Origin: Fimbriimonadales bacterium | Lineage (GTDB): Bacteria; Armatimonadota; Fimbriimonadia; Fimbriimonadales; GBS-DC | Assembly (NCBI GenBank): GCA_026003075.1 | Contig: BPGO01000010.1 | Coordinates: 1-64,000 of the forward strand | DNA: 64,000 nucleotides | Reading direction: 5' to 3' | Part shown: piece by piece, positions 9,217-17,849 of the stretch | How positions within the stretch are numbered: position 1 is the first letter of the stretch | How the letters are laid out: each line of letters starts with the position of its first letter | The notes under the pieces: generated by a model | The model's input: the letters and a program-made list of their open reading frames with translations, nothing else | Database searches by the model: none | Told to the model about the DNA's origin: nothing | Translations under genes and position numbers: made by a program

Positions 9217-11277
9217 ATGTTGAGACGATGGCTCATTTGGGGATTCGCGCTGTGGGCGACACTGCTGTGGTTGCCCCAATCGTTTGCACAAGCCGTGATT
9301 ACCTATCAGGGATACTTACGCCAAGGCGGCGCACCCGCGAATGGCAACTATGACTTTATTTTCCAACTCTACGACGCCGCTGTGATGGGCAATGTGGTCG
9401 GTAACGCTGTAAACATCAACAACAAGTTCGTCGCGAACGGTCTGTTCACGGTTGAGCTCAACTTCGGTCCAGCAGGCGTCGTGTGGAACGGTCAACCGCG
9501 TTGGATCCAAATACAGGTGCGCCCTGCAGGGAACGGTAACTTTGTCGCTCTCACGCCCCGTGTGCGCGTCCATGCCGCGCCCTATGCTTGGACGCCAATC
9601 GGACCTGCAGGCGGAGACTTGGGAATGAACTATCCCAACCCGATGGTTACGGGGATTCGTGGAATTCCTGTGGCGGCTCCTCCCGCAGGGGGACCCCCGT
9701 TCGGCTCCATCTTAGTGAAGGGCGGCGCTTTTATAAACTTCTTGCTTCCTGGGGGCGATTTGGGTGGAGATTATATCGCTACACTTGTAAAAGGTATTTG
9801 GGGAAACCCAATCGCGGACGCTGTGGCTAACCCAGGCGTGGGTCAAATTCTGTTCTGGAACGGCGTCGCTTGGACCACTGGCTCGCCCGGAGGCGATCTC
9901 ATTGGAAACTATCCAAACCCGATGGTCGCAGGTATTCGGGGGCGTCCCGTTGATCCAAGCATCCCGCAAACAGGGCAAGTGCTCAAGTGGAACGGGGTGA
10001 TGTGGGCGCCTGCGAACGACCTCACGGATGGAAACTTCACTTTGCCATTCACAGGGAGCGCTGCGGTCGCCAACGGCTCCACCTTCCAAATCACGAACCC
10101 TGCGACTTCAGGGACAGCAATCGCCCTTCAGGGCATCAGCGCCAGCACGACAGGCGTCGCGATTTTGGGTGAAGCCACCGCCGCCACAGGAACCAACTAC
10201 GGCGTTTACGGACGCTCCGCCAGCAGCAGCGGCTACGGTCTCTACGGCGAAGCCACCGCCGCCACAGGAACCAACTACGGCGTTTACGGACGCTCCGCCA
10301 GCAGCAGCGGCTACGGTCTCTACGGCGAAGCCACCGCCGCCACAGGAACCAACTACGGCGTTTACGGACGCTCCGCCAGCAGCAGCGGCTATGGTCTCTA
10401 CGGCGAAGCCACCGCCGCCACAGGAACCAACTACGGCGTTTACGGACGCTCCGCCAGCAGCAGCGGCTACGGTCTCTACGGCGAAGCCACCGCCACCACA
10501 GGAACCAATGCAGGGGTCGCTGGTCGAAGCCCCAGTATAGACGGTTATGGCGTTTGGGGGCAATCGACGAACACTGCAGGAGGCGTCGGCGTTTACGGAA
10601 CCGCTGTGGGCAGTACGGGCACAGGCGTCTACGGGAATGCCTTAGCGAGCGCTGGACAGAACACGGGCGTTCTGGGACGCACGGACAGCCCTCAGGGACG
10701 CGGAGTCGTCGGTCTGTCGGCTGCTACGACAGGAGTGAACTACGGTGTGCTGGGACGCGCGGAGAGTGCAAACGGCTGGGGAGTCTTTGCGAACGGTCGG
10801 CTCGGCGCGTCAGGAACCAAATCGTTCCAAATTGACCATCCACTGCGCCCCGAGACCCACTTCCTAAACCATTTTTGTATCGAGGCGCCGGAACCTTACA
10901 ATCTCTATCGTGGCGTCGTCACGCTCGACTCACAAGGCGAGGCGTGGGTGACTCTGCCCGATTACTTCGAGTCGATAAATCGTGAGGCTTCGTACCATCT
11001 CACGCCAATCGGTGCACCGATGCCGAACCTCCATGTGGCGATTGAGATTCAGAACAACCGCTTCAAAATTGCAGGCGGCGCGCCTGGCAAAAAGGTCTCG
11101 TGGGAAGTCAAAGCCATTCGCAACGATCCTTGGGTGCAGCGCTACGGCTACGAGACGGAACCCGAAAAACCCAAAGCGTGGCAAGGGCACTACCTGCATC
11201 CAGAACTCTACGGTCAACCACGCGAGCAAAGCATCTTCTTCGTTCCCACGCAACCTTCAACACCTGATCACTTATAA
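9217..11277 (+). CDS. Secreted repeat protein with 26-residue perfect repeats and conserved C-terminal domain
   Basis: 686 residues, AAGGAGG upstream, signal peptide ending near SFAQA. The N-terminal part (ITYQGYLRQGG to RVRVHAAPYAW) is a beta-rich module found in secreted proteins of environmental bacteria. Repeated GGDLxGxYPNPMVxGIRG motifs follow. At residues 318-421 there are four 26-residue repeats (GEATAATGTNYGVYGRSA plus SSSGYGLY) and a partial fifth, then degenerate copies. The C-terminus (about residues 540-660, starting KSFQIDHPLRPETHFL) is an unrepeated domain I recognise as common behind such repeats in surface or fibre-like proteins. Likely a fibrous cell-surface protein. Confidence 0.7.
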   Translation: MLRRWLIWGFALWATLLWLPQSFAQAVITYQGYLRQGGAPANGNYDFIFQLYDAAVMGNVVGNAVNINNKFVANGLFTVELNFGPAGVVWNGQPRWIQIQVRPAGNGNFVALTPRVRVHAAPYAWTPIGPAGGDLGMNYPNPMVTGIRGIPVAAPPAGGPPFGSILVKGGAFINFLLPGGDLGGDYIATLVKGIWGNPIADAVANPGVGQILFWNGVAWTTGSPGGDLIGNYPNPMVAGIRGRPVDPSIPQTGQVLKWNGVMWAPANDLTDGNFTLPFTGSAAVANGSTFQITNPATSGTAIALQGISASTTGVAILGEATAATGTNYGVYGRSASSSGYGLYGEATAATGTNYGVYGRSASSSGYGLYGEATAATGTNYGVYGRSASSSGYGLYGEATAATGTNYGVYGRSASSSGYGLYGEATATTGTNAGVAGRSPSIDGYGVWGQSTNTAGGVGVYGTAVGSTGTGVYGNALASAGQNTGVLGRTDSPQGRGVVGLSAATTGVNYGVLGRAESANGWGVFANGRLGASGTKSFQIDHPLRPETHFLNHFCIEAPEPYNLYRGVVTLDSQGEAWVTLPDYFESINREASYHLTPIGAPMPNLHVAIEIQNNRFKIAGGAPGKKVSWEVKAIRNDPWVQRYGYETEPEKPKAWQGHYLHPELYGQPREQSIFFVPTQPSTPDHL
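10168..10509 (+). repeat. 78-bp in-frame tandem repeats, four copies plus a partial fifth
   Basis: Units begin at 10168, 10246, 10324 and 10402, with a partial unit at 10480. They are identical except for GGT/GGC at the first codon of unit 1 and one T-for-C in unit 3 (TATGGT instead of TACGGT). Near-identity at silent sites indicates recent expansion or gene conversion and a slippage-prone locus. Confidence 0.95.
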
Positions 11278-11288
11278 TCAGAAGCCAC

Positions 11289-11314
11289 TGCCTGCCTGCT
11301 TTAGCAGGCAGGCA
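11289..11314. repeat. 12-bp-arm palindrome between two secreted-protein genes
   Basis: TGCCTGCCTGCT, two bases, then AGCAGGCAGGCA. It lies 12 bases after the repeat-protein stop and 16 bases before the dockerin-protein ATG. There is no U run. It could be an attenuator or an mRNA-stabilising hairpin setting the ratio of the two products. Confidence 0.6.
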
Positions 11315-11330
11315 TTCAAGGAGGACACCA

Positions 11331-11744
11331 ATGAACAAACTGTTAGGCATCTTGGGAATCGTATGGATCGCAGGCATCATCAGTGCATCTGCGCAGCAAG
11401 GCGGTAATTTTGACTTGACCTGGTGGACAATCGATTCAGGAGGCGCGACCTTTGTGTCGGGCGGCGACTTCACTCTGGGCGCAACTGTTGGACAGCACGA
11501 CGCAGCCGAGGGCTCTTTCGGAGGTCCGTTCCGCCTCATCAGTGGGTTCTGGTTTTCACCATGCCTGATTGCCGATCGCGGCGATGTCAGCGGAGACACC
11601 TGCGTCGATGATGAGGACCTTCTGCTTGTCTTGTTCAACTTTGGCGCTGTAGGGAACAACATCGCCGACGCGAACTGCGACGGCATCGTGGACGACGCCG
11701 ACCTGCTGATTGTGCTGTTCAACTTCGGGTTTGGATGCAATTAA
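11331..11744 (+). CDS. Small secreted protein with dockerin-like repeat pair
   Basis: 137 residues with CAAGGAGG upstream and a signal peptide (MNKLLGILGIVWIAGIISAS). The middle (TWWTIDSGGATFVSGGDFTL through FRLISGFW) is a short beta-rich motif often seen before C-terminal sorting or dockerin modules. It ends with two calcium-loop repeats (GDVSGDTCVDDEDLLLVLFN and NCDGIVDDADLLIVLFNFG). It follows the repeat-protein gene by 53 bases across a palindrome and is closed by a strong terminator, so the two may be co-transcribed. It could be a minimal version of the module that ends the two WD40 proteins. Confidence 0.75.
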   Translation: MNKLLGILGIVWIAGIISASAQQGGNFDLTWWTIDSGGATFVSGGDFTLGATVGQHDAAEGSFGGPFRLISGFWFSPCLIADRGDVSGDTCVDDEDLLLVLFNFGAVGNNIADANCDGIVDDADLLIVLFNFGFGCN

Positions 11745-11757
11745 CCATGCCTGCCGC

Positions 11758-11790
11758 GGGGCAACGGATGCGCCGTTGCCCCGATTTTTT
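11758..11790 (+). terminator. Rho-independent terminator
   Basis: GGGGCAACGG (11758-11767) pairs perfectly with CCGTTGCCCC (11773-11782) around a 5-base loop, followed by GATTTTTT. Confidence 0.9.
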
Positions 11791-11805
11791 AGGTATCCTT
11801 AGTTT

Positions 11806-14546
11806 ATGCAGCCCACACTACCCAAAGGCTGGACTCAGGAGACTTATCAGTGGCTCAGAGCGTTAGGACTTGCGTCCGACCCTGCGCCGCTGCTCCGCCA
11901 GCATCGCGAATGGCAACGCGCCGAATGGGTTCAGCAACGCTTAGATGCCTTGCAAGGGTTGGCGCCGCGCGAGCTGCGACAACTCTTGCCTTGCGTGCGG
12001 GGGTTGATTCGCATCGCCGACCGTGTGGGCGATAGAGATTTGCGTTGCTACGCCCGCCAACGCCTATTAGAGTTTCACCAAGCCTTATATGACCTGAACG
12101 GCGTCTTGCCCGTGATGCGACAGTTGGAACTGATCATACCTCAAGCGACTCTTAGGCGTCAGGTGCAAGGGAGGCGCGTGGTGGCGGCGCTTTATGATAT
12201 GCAGGGCGACTCAGAACGCGCTGTGGCGCAGGCGCAGCATGCGCTGCGTGCGGCGCAAACGCTGGGCGACCTGCGCTTGCTTAGCCAGTGCGAATACCAA
12301 TTGGCTATCTTATACTATCGGCAGGGCGATCTGGAGCGAAGCGTCCAAGTAATTCAACGGTCTCGTACGAACGCCCAACAGGCGAACGCAACGATTGGAG
12401 TGGCAGAGGCGTGGCTCTTTGAGGGCGTGCTGCGTCGCGCACGGGGTGAGTACGACCTTGCGTTGGAAGCCTACCGCAACGCGCGTCCTTACTACGAGCA
12501 GGCAAACTTTCCGTTAGGCGTTGCACGATGCATCGCCAACACGGGGCTGGTCTACTGGACGATGGGGTTTTACGAAGACGCACGCACCCACTACCGCGAG
12601 GCGATGCCTCTGTTTCAGCAACTCGGTTCAGAGTGGGATGTCGCCACTTGCATGCTCAACACCGCTATTTTGCTCCAGCAAGACGGCGACTTTGACGAGG
12701 CGATGACACTCTATCAAGAAGTGAGCAAACGCTATGAGGCTCTGGGGGATAGGGAAGGCGTCGCGTATTGCTTCCAGAACATGGCAAGCACACTGCTCCG
12801 ACAACAGCGCTTCGAAGAGGCAACGCAGCTCGCACACCGCGCGATCCTTGCCTACTCTCAGGCGGGCAATCTCCCGATGGCGTCCCACGCGCGTTTGGTG
12901 AAAACAGAGACTTTGCTGCGCCAAAACCGCTCCCAAGAGGCGCTCCAAACTTCGCAACTTGTGCAGAGCAACCTCCAAACCCTGAACAGTCCAATCCTTC
13001 AGATTGACTATCACTATTTGCGCGGCGACGCCTATGCCCGACTCGGACGCCATACCGACGCCTCGCGCGCATTTAAGCAGTGCCTCACCCAACTGCAGCA
13101 GACGCCCGCGCTTACAGGCGTTCCCCCCGAAGAGGTGAGTATCTACCTCAACCGTTTTCGGGAGCAGGCGGCTTCGATTATCGGATACTATGGTCGTCGG
13201 GGCGAGTGGCGTCAAGCGTGGTATGCCTGCCAGATGAGCAAGGGCAACGCGCTGCGCCTTGCGTGGCAAGCCCCACGCCGCTATCCCGAGCTTCGCCCCA
13301 CCGAGCGCCAACGTTTAGATGCCCTGCGCCGTCGCTACGAGGAGGCTGCCGCACGAGAGAGCCGCGCCCGAACCCCCACTCAGCAGCGACGCTCGCGCCG
13401 TGAGACCGAACGCGCCTTGACGGAGTGGCGTGCGTACCAGCGTCAGCTGGCAGCGCGCTACCCACGCATCCGCTGGCAGCAACCCGAACCGCTTGCCCCA
13501 GACCAACTGCCGATAGATTCGCAGACGCTGGTTGTGGAGTACGCCCTCGCGGACGATACGCTCACCCTGATTTGGACACGCCGCGAGTCGGGGCGCCTCC
13601 GAATCGGCGGTGCTGTACAGCAGGTACCCGCCGAAACTATCCGTAGCACGATTCAACAACTGCTAAGCCTCTTGGAGCGCGAAGCCCCTACGCAAACTGT
13701 CTTTCGTGAATCGCGCAAACTGTATGACTGGCTCATACGCCCCATAGAAGCGCAGTTAGGCGGAATCCAACGCCTTATAGTCTGTCCTCACGGCGATTTG
13801 CACGCAACGCCTTGGGGGGCGCTTCAGAGATGGTCAAGGGCGATTTCTTCGTGGAACGTGTCGCTATCGGCAGCTGCCCCTCCGCCTCGGCGTGGGCGGT
13901 CGCCCAGCAGATGGCGAAGCGCAAAGCGACGCCCTCGCTGGTCTTGGCAGTCGCCGTTTCGGAATTCGGAGGGCAATCGGAGGATACCCGTGCGAGGCTT
14001 AGTCCGTTGCCGGGCGTGGTTCGTGAAGCGCAGGCGGTGGCGCAGGTTTGGGGACGCACAGCACGAGTCTTCCGAGACGACCAAGCCAGCCGCTCCGTTA
14101 TTTTGCAACAGATGACCCGCTCAGGAATACTCCACTTCGCCACGCATGCCGTTCCAAACCTGCGTATGCCGATGCTTAGCGCGTTGGCGTTATCAGGGAA
14201 AAAGAATGTAGAATGGCTCTATGCGCACGACGCCCTTCAAACCCCCTTGAAGGCACGATTGGCGGTATTGTCGGCGTGTCGCACAGGTATTGGCGCATCC
14301 ACTTCGGAGGGTGCGTTGGGGCTTCATTGGGCGTTCCTTGCTGCGGGCTGCCCGACCGTATTGGCGACCCTGTGGCGTCTCCCTGACGAAGTTGCGCCTG
14401 CATGGGCACGCGCCTTCTATCAACACTATCGCGCAGGGAAATCTCCCAGTAATGCATCGCGCTTGGCAAGCCTGCAGCTGCGGAAAAACCCTCGTTTTCT
14501 GCATCCACGCTACTGGGGCGCGTGGCAAGTGTACGGGGCTCTCTAA
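11806..14546 (+). pseudogene. TPR-CHAT caspase-like protease, interrupted by a -1 shift at a G run
   Basis: The first frame (11806 to about 13818) encodes many tetratricopeptide repeats (for example GVARCIANTGLVYWTMGFYE) and the start of a CHAT domain (LIVCPHGDLHATPWG). The rest, from about 13815 to 14546, continues in the -1 frame with FFVERVAIGSCPSAS and both catalytic motifs: FATHAV (His) and LSACRTG (Cys). The break lies in GGGGGG at 13814-13819; one more G restores a single protein of about 912 residues. CHAT proteases are caspase/separase relatives fused to sensor repeats. TATCCT six bases before the ATG suggests a leaderless start. Decay, phase variation, slippage or assembly error are all possible. 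Confidence 0.75.
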
Positions 14547-14641
14547 CCATCGAGACGACGATCCCTGCCTAATTACTGGAATTCAACGCGCCCCCTTCCA
14601 AACCTGCAACGGAATTTTGTTTTGCCGAGTCTTCAGTTAAC

Positions 14642-14669
14642 GCAGGGAGAAAGGAGATAGAATCCCTGC
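14642..14669 (+). promoter_or_regulatory. Hairpin abutting the ribosome binding site
   Basis: GCAGGGA (14642-14648) pairs with TCCCTGC (14663-14669); the GGAGG of the PEP-CTERM gene starts two bases later. A hairpin this close could modulate ribosome access or protect the 5' end. Seen by eye only. Confidence 0.35.
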
Positions 14670-14704
14670 AGGAGGAAAACCATAAAAACCGACTTTTTGT
14701 AAGT

Positions 14705-15628
14705 ATGCTTGCACTGGCAAGCTTGTGTGGTACGAGCGCATTGGCGCAGTTCATAGGCGCACAGCATAACCTGCTCGTAGAACATGGTGTGTATCAGGTT
14801 GGTCCGAACTCTGCCGTCCCACAGTATACTCCTCAGGGATTTCTGCTATCGCCTGGCGCGAACTACCCGCTGGTTCAGAACCCTACCATCGTGAGTCAGT
14901 CGGCTGTGAGCGCCGTGACAGGCTCCCCAGGATTCGCCTTTCTCAACTGGCAGACCAACCCCATCGGTCAATTTGGCGGCGCACGTACGGATATGTATTC
15001 TACCGTAGGACCGTTCACAGGCAGAATCTGGTGGACGAACTATCTGATTCGGGATGTGCCCTCTAACGATGGTGTGGGTTCCTACAATGTGTCTGGCGGC
15101 GATGTTCTGTTCCAAAACGGCGCAATCGCTTGGGGAGGGCGCGCTGGAATCTACTTCCCCTTCCGCGGGTTTGCCGTAGGGAACAACGCCTATGTCGCGG
15201 GCGCGATGCTGTTCAATTTCACTATCTTGAACGCCTTCAACCAAATCGTGAACCAGTTCATCCTTGGGGTTCACTTTGGTTTTGATGGGCTTGGCCCCCG
15301 AAATGACGGCGTGTTCGTGTATGGCTCAACGCCTGCGTTCTGGGGCTGGCAATTCAATCACTTCGGTACTGCTTTCGCGGGCTATGGGCTGGCTTGGACT
15401 AATGTTGTAATCCCTGCAGGCGGCAAGGTACTGCTGGAAGGTCGACTCACACTGTTGGCGGATCCCGACTCCGGCTTCGACATCACCAACGAGTTTGATA
15501 ACGATCCGGATGTCCTTGCGAATCTGCCTAGTCTCGGATACTCGCCCGTTCCTGAGCCTGCCAGCATGCTGGCGCTGGGCGCTGGATTAGCAGGTCTGTT
15601 GACTGCCCGACGACGCCGCAAAGCATAA
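14705..15628 (+). CDS. PEP-CTERM sorted secreted protein (start codon apparently lost)
   Basis: The C-terminus is a textbook PEP-CTERM signal: VPEPASML, a hydrophobic helix (ALGAGLAGLLTA) and RRRRKA. Such proteins are handled by exosortase/archaeosortase-type enzymes, none of which is in the window. The in-frame sequence upstream of 14705 reads KNRLFVS before MLALASLCGTSALAQ, a perfect signal peptide. At the expected start, eight bases after GGAGG, there is CAT AAA instead of CC-ATG-AAA. A single missing G would explain this. As it stands, translation could start at 14705 with a shortened signal lacking the basic n-region. The body is an unrecognised 250-residue beta-rich region. Confidence 0.75.
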   Translation: MLALASLCGTSALAQFIGAQHNLLVEHGVYQVGPNSAVPQYTPQGFLLSPGANYPLVQNPTIVSQSAVSAVTGSPGFAFLNWQTNPIGQFGGARTDMYSTVGPFTGRIWWTNYLIRDVPSNDGVGSYNVSGGDVLFQNGAIAWGGRAGIYFPFRGFAVGNNAYVAGAMLFNFTILNAFNQIVNQFILGVHFGFDGLGPRNDGVFVYGSTPAFWGWQFNHFGTAFAGYGLAWTNVVIPAGGKVLLEGRLTLLADPDSGFDITNEFDNDPDVLANLPSLGYSPVPEPASMLALGAGLAGLLTARRRRKA

Positions 15629-15637
15629 AGACTCCCT

Positions 15638-15672
15638 ACGGGTGGCTTCCTTTTGGAGCCACCCGTCCTTTT
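15638..15672 (+). terminator. Rho-independent terminator
   Basis: ACGGGTGGCT (15638-15647) pairs with AGCCACCCGT (15657-15666), followed by CCTTTT. It ends the PEP-CTERM gene. Confidence 0.85.
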
Positions 15673-15774
15673 CAAGTGTCTATACCTTTCTCGGAATCTC
15701 TGGCGCAGCATCTGCTCTTTGGTGAAGAAGCTGCGTTCACGAACGATCTCGACGACCAAGCGTCTTTTTCGGTT

Positions 15775-17565
15775 TTACGAAGGGAAAACCTGCCCGCGGC
15801 GGTTGTCGTTCGCCTGCGCACTTTCGAGGCGACTATAGAGCCACGCGACGCCAATCAACGCCAACCCCAGCCCCGCGAAACTAAATGCGCGATAGGGCAT
15901 CTCCAGAAAGCCCAAATCGTACAAGAACAGCTTGCAGGTCGTCAGCGCCAGCATGCCCAGTCCCATCAGACGCAACGCGCGGATTGCTCGTTGTACACCG
16001 CCCACCAGCAACGCTGCACCGAGAAGCGTCCACTCCAGCGAGACCATCAGATGCGCGGCAGGCGCACCCTTACGCGCGTTCAGTTCGAAGGCATACAAGG
16101 TCTGCTCCGCGCTGAACCATGCCAACCCGAGGACGATGCCCACCGCGCCCATCAAGGCAAGCGCTTGGCGCGGAAAGATGCCGTCAACGGACGAACTTGG
16201 CTGAGCGAGCCTATCGCGATAGAGCGCGTACAGCGTTATGCTCCCCGCCAACAGGCTCGCCAGCCAAGCGATACCATGCTCGTTGAGCAATACATACGGC
16301 GTGCGAATCGGCTCCGACACCACAATCCACACCATGAAAACCACAACAAAAGCCAGCCCCACGCCAAACCCATAGTACAGGCGCGAATTGAAGCGAAGCC
16401 CCATCACGATCAGTCCCGCCGCAACCGGACTATACAGAACAACTTGCACATGAGGCTGGAACTGCACCGCGACCGCGCCGACCGCACAGACCAACCCCAG
16501 CGTGAAAAAGCTCACCGCGGCAGGTGCGTCCCCTGCGCGTCGGTATCCACCGCTCGCCGCCAGGTAAACCAGCCCTGCCAGCGCCAAGAACGCGCCGGGA
16601 TAATCCCCCCACGCTTCACGCGAAAGCGCGTATCCTACAGGCAGATAGAGCAGCGAACTGACAACAAACAAGATCAGGCTCTGCTCATTCGTAGGGCGTC
16701 GGCGCACCAAGTCGGGTAGCAGGAACGCGACGGCGAACAGACCATAGTAGAGCGAGACGAACCCCAGCGTGAGCAGCCGAAAGTCCGATTTATAGCCTGT
16801 GAACGACCAACCCACGAGGAGAATTACCGTAGCACCCAAACAAGTCGCCTGTTGCCACCGCCATTCACGCCAAGCGGAGACCGCGAGCATCCCTGCGTTC
16901 AGTGCGGCGAGATACCCGAAGAAGTTGAGCGGGGAGTTCCCGCTTCCCTCACCACGCAGCCACACAGGCGCAGCGAACCCACCGATAGTCGCCACAACCG
17001 CCACTGTCTGTGAACCTTGCCAGAGGGCGAGTCCCACTCCAAACAGAGTGGTCGCCATCGTTAATCCGAACGCCAGCGTGAAGCTGAACAGTTGATATCG
17101 ATCCCAGCCTGCCCAGTGGGTCAGGTAGAGCGTCGCCAAGCCGGCTCCCAGCACCCCATCCACAAACCACGATGCCGAGCGCGAGCGCGCCGCGCTCCCC
17201 AACCCCAAGAGCGCGACCCCACCCAGATACCCCAGCGCAAGGCGTCCTTCGGGGGTCAGACGCGTCCACGCCCAACCCAAAAAGAACGCCATCGCCAGAA
17301 AAATCAAGCTAATCCCTGTGTAAAGCGCAACTTTGCCCCCAAGCGCACGCTCCAGCGACTGAACCTCACGCGCTTCCAACTTTGGAGGCACGCTCGGCTG
17401 CGGAACGGGTGGGGTTGGAGCAACGGGGCGCTGGGCACTTGGGGCATGCTGTGTCGTAGCACCCGACTCGGGGGCAACCCGACGCTCCAGTTCGCGCACC
17501 CGATCCATCAGCGCGGTTAGCTGCGCCTTAATCTCTTCCAACTCACGGCGTGTGTCTTCAGACAT
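15775..17565 (-). CDS. DUF2339 multi-pass membrane protein
   Basis: About 596 residues. It has an N-terminal coiled coil (RRELEEIKAQLTALMDRVRE), a Pro-rich linker, then roughly 15 or more hydrophobic helices to the C-terminus, with the typical DUF2339 opening (GISLIFLAMAFFLGWAW). Function of the family is unknown; it is widespread in diderm bacteria and is often considered cell-envelope related. The ATG at 17565 follows a weak GGAAG; a GTG two codons earlier is possible. It is transcribed alone and divergently from the small ORF at 17700. Confidence 0.85.
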   Translation of the reverse strand: MSEDTRRELEEIKAQLTALMDRVRELERRVAPESGATTQHAPSAQRPVAPTPPVPQPSVPPKLEAREVQSLERALGGKVALYTGISLIFLAMAFFLGWAWTRLTPEGRLALGYLGGVALLGLGSAARSRSASWFVDGVLGAGLATLYLTHWAGWDRYQLFSFTLAFGLTMATTLFGVGLALWQGSQTVAVVATIGGFAAPVWLRGEGSGNSPLNFFGYLAALNAGMLAVSAWREWRWQQATCLGATVILLVGWSFTGYKSDFRLLTLGFVSLYYGLFAVAFLLPDLVRRRPTNEQSLILFVVSSLLYLPVGYALSREAWGDYPGAFLALAGLVYLAASGGYRRAGDAPAAVSFFTLGLVCAVGAVAVQFQPHVQVVLYSPVAAGLIVMGLRFNSRLYYGFGVGLAFVVVFMVWIVVSEPIRTPYVLLNEHGIAWLASLLAGSITLYALYRDRLAQPSSSVDGIFPRQALALMGAVGIVLGLAWFSAEQTLYAFELNARKGAPAAHLMVSLEWTLLGAALLVGGVQRAIRALRLMGLGMLALTTCKLFLYDLGFLEMPYRAFSFAGLGLALIGVAWLYSRLESAQANDNRRGQVFPS

Positions 17566-17699
17566 ACGCACACTTCCATAACTAATTACGCAGGCGTGTC
17601 GCGACCCCTATAGGACTTTAGTCCCAGCTTGGGGTATGATAGAGACACATCGAATCGTTTCCCACAAGAGACGCCTCTAACAAAAAAGGTAGAACAACG

Positions 17700-17846
17700 A
17701 TGAGAAAACTCGTGCTGTGGGTATTATGGCTGAGTGCGATCGCGGTGCTTTTGAGTGCGGTACAGGCGCGCACACAACACAACGCCACCGCGCAGAAAGA
17801 TACCTGCACGCGCGCTCTCTACTGGGAGTCGCCCCTGCTCAAATAG
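17700..17846 (+). CDS. 48-residue secreted peptide (tentative)
   Basis: The ATG at 17700 opens a short frame with a good signal peptide (MRKLVLWVLWLSAIAVLLSA, cleavage near VQA) and a 25-residue mature part containing one Cys (AQKDTCTRALYWES). A weak AAGG lies upstream, and TATGAT at 17635-17640 could be its promoter. The stop is three bases before the end of the opposing transporter gene. No homologue family is recognised. Confidence 0.4.
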   Translation: MRKLVLWVLWLSAIAVLLSAVQARTQHNATAQKDTCTRALYWESPLLK

Positions 17847-17849
17847 GCA

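Noticed and set aside
10108..10563. Long minus-strand ORF of 151 codons across the tandem repeats
   Set aside because: It is the antisense shadow of the 78-bp repeats; its Gly/Ala-rich product only mirrors the repeat and it has no start signal.
15676..16719. 347-codon plus-strand ORF opposite the DUF2339 gene
   Set aside because: Arg/Gln/His-rich with no motif, fully antisense to a clear membrane-protein gene.
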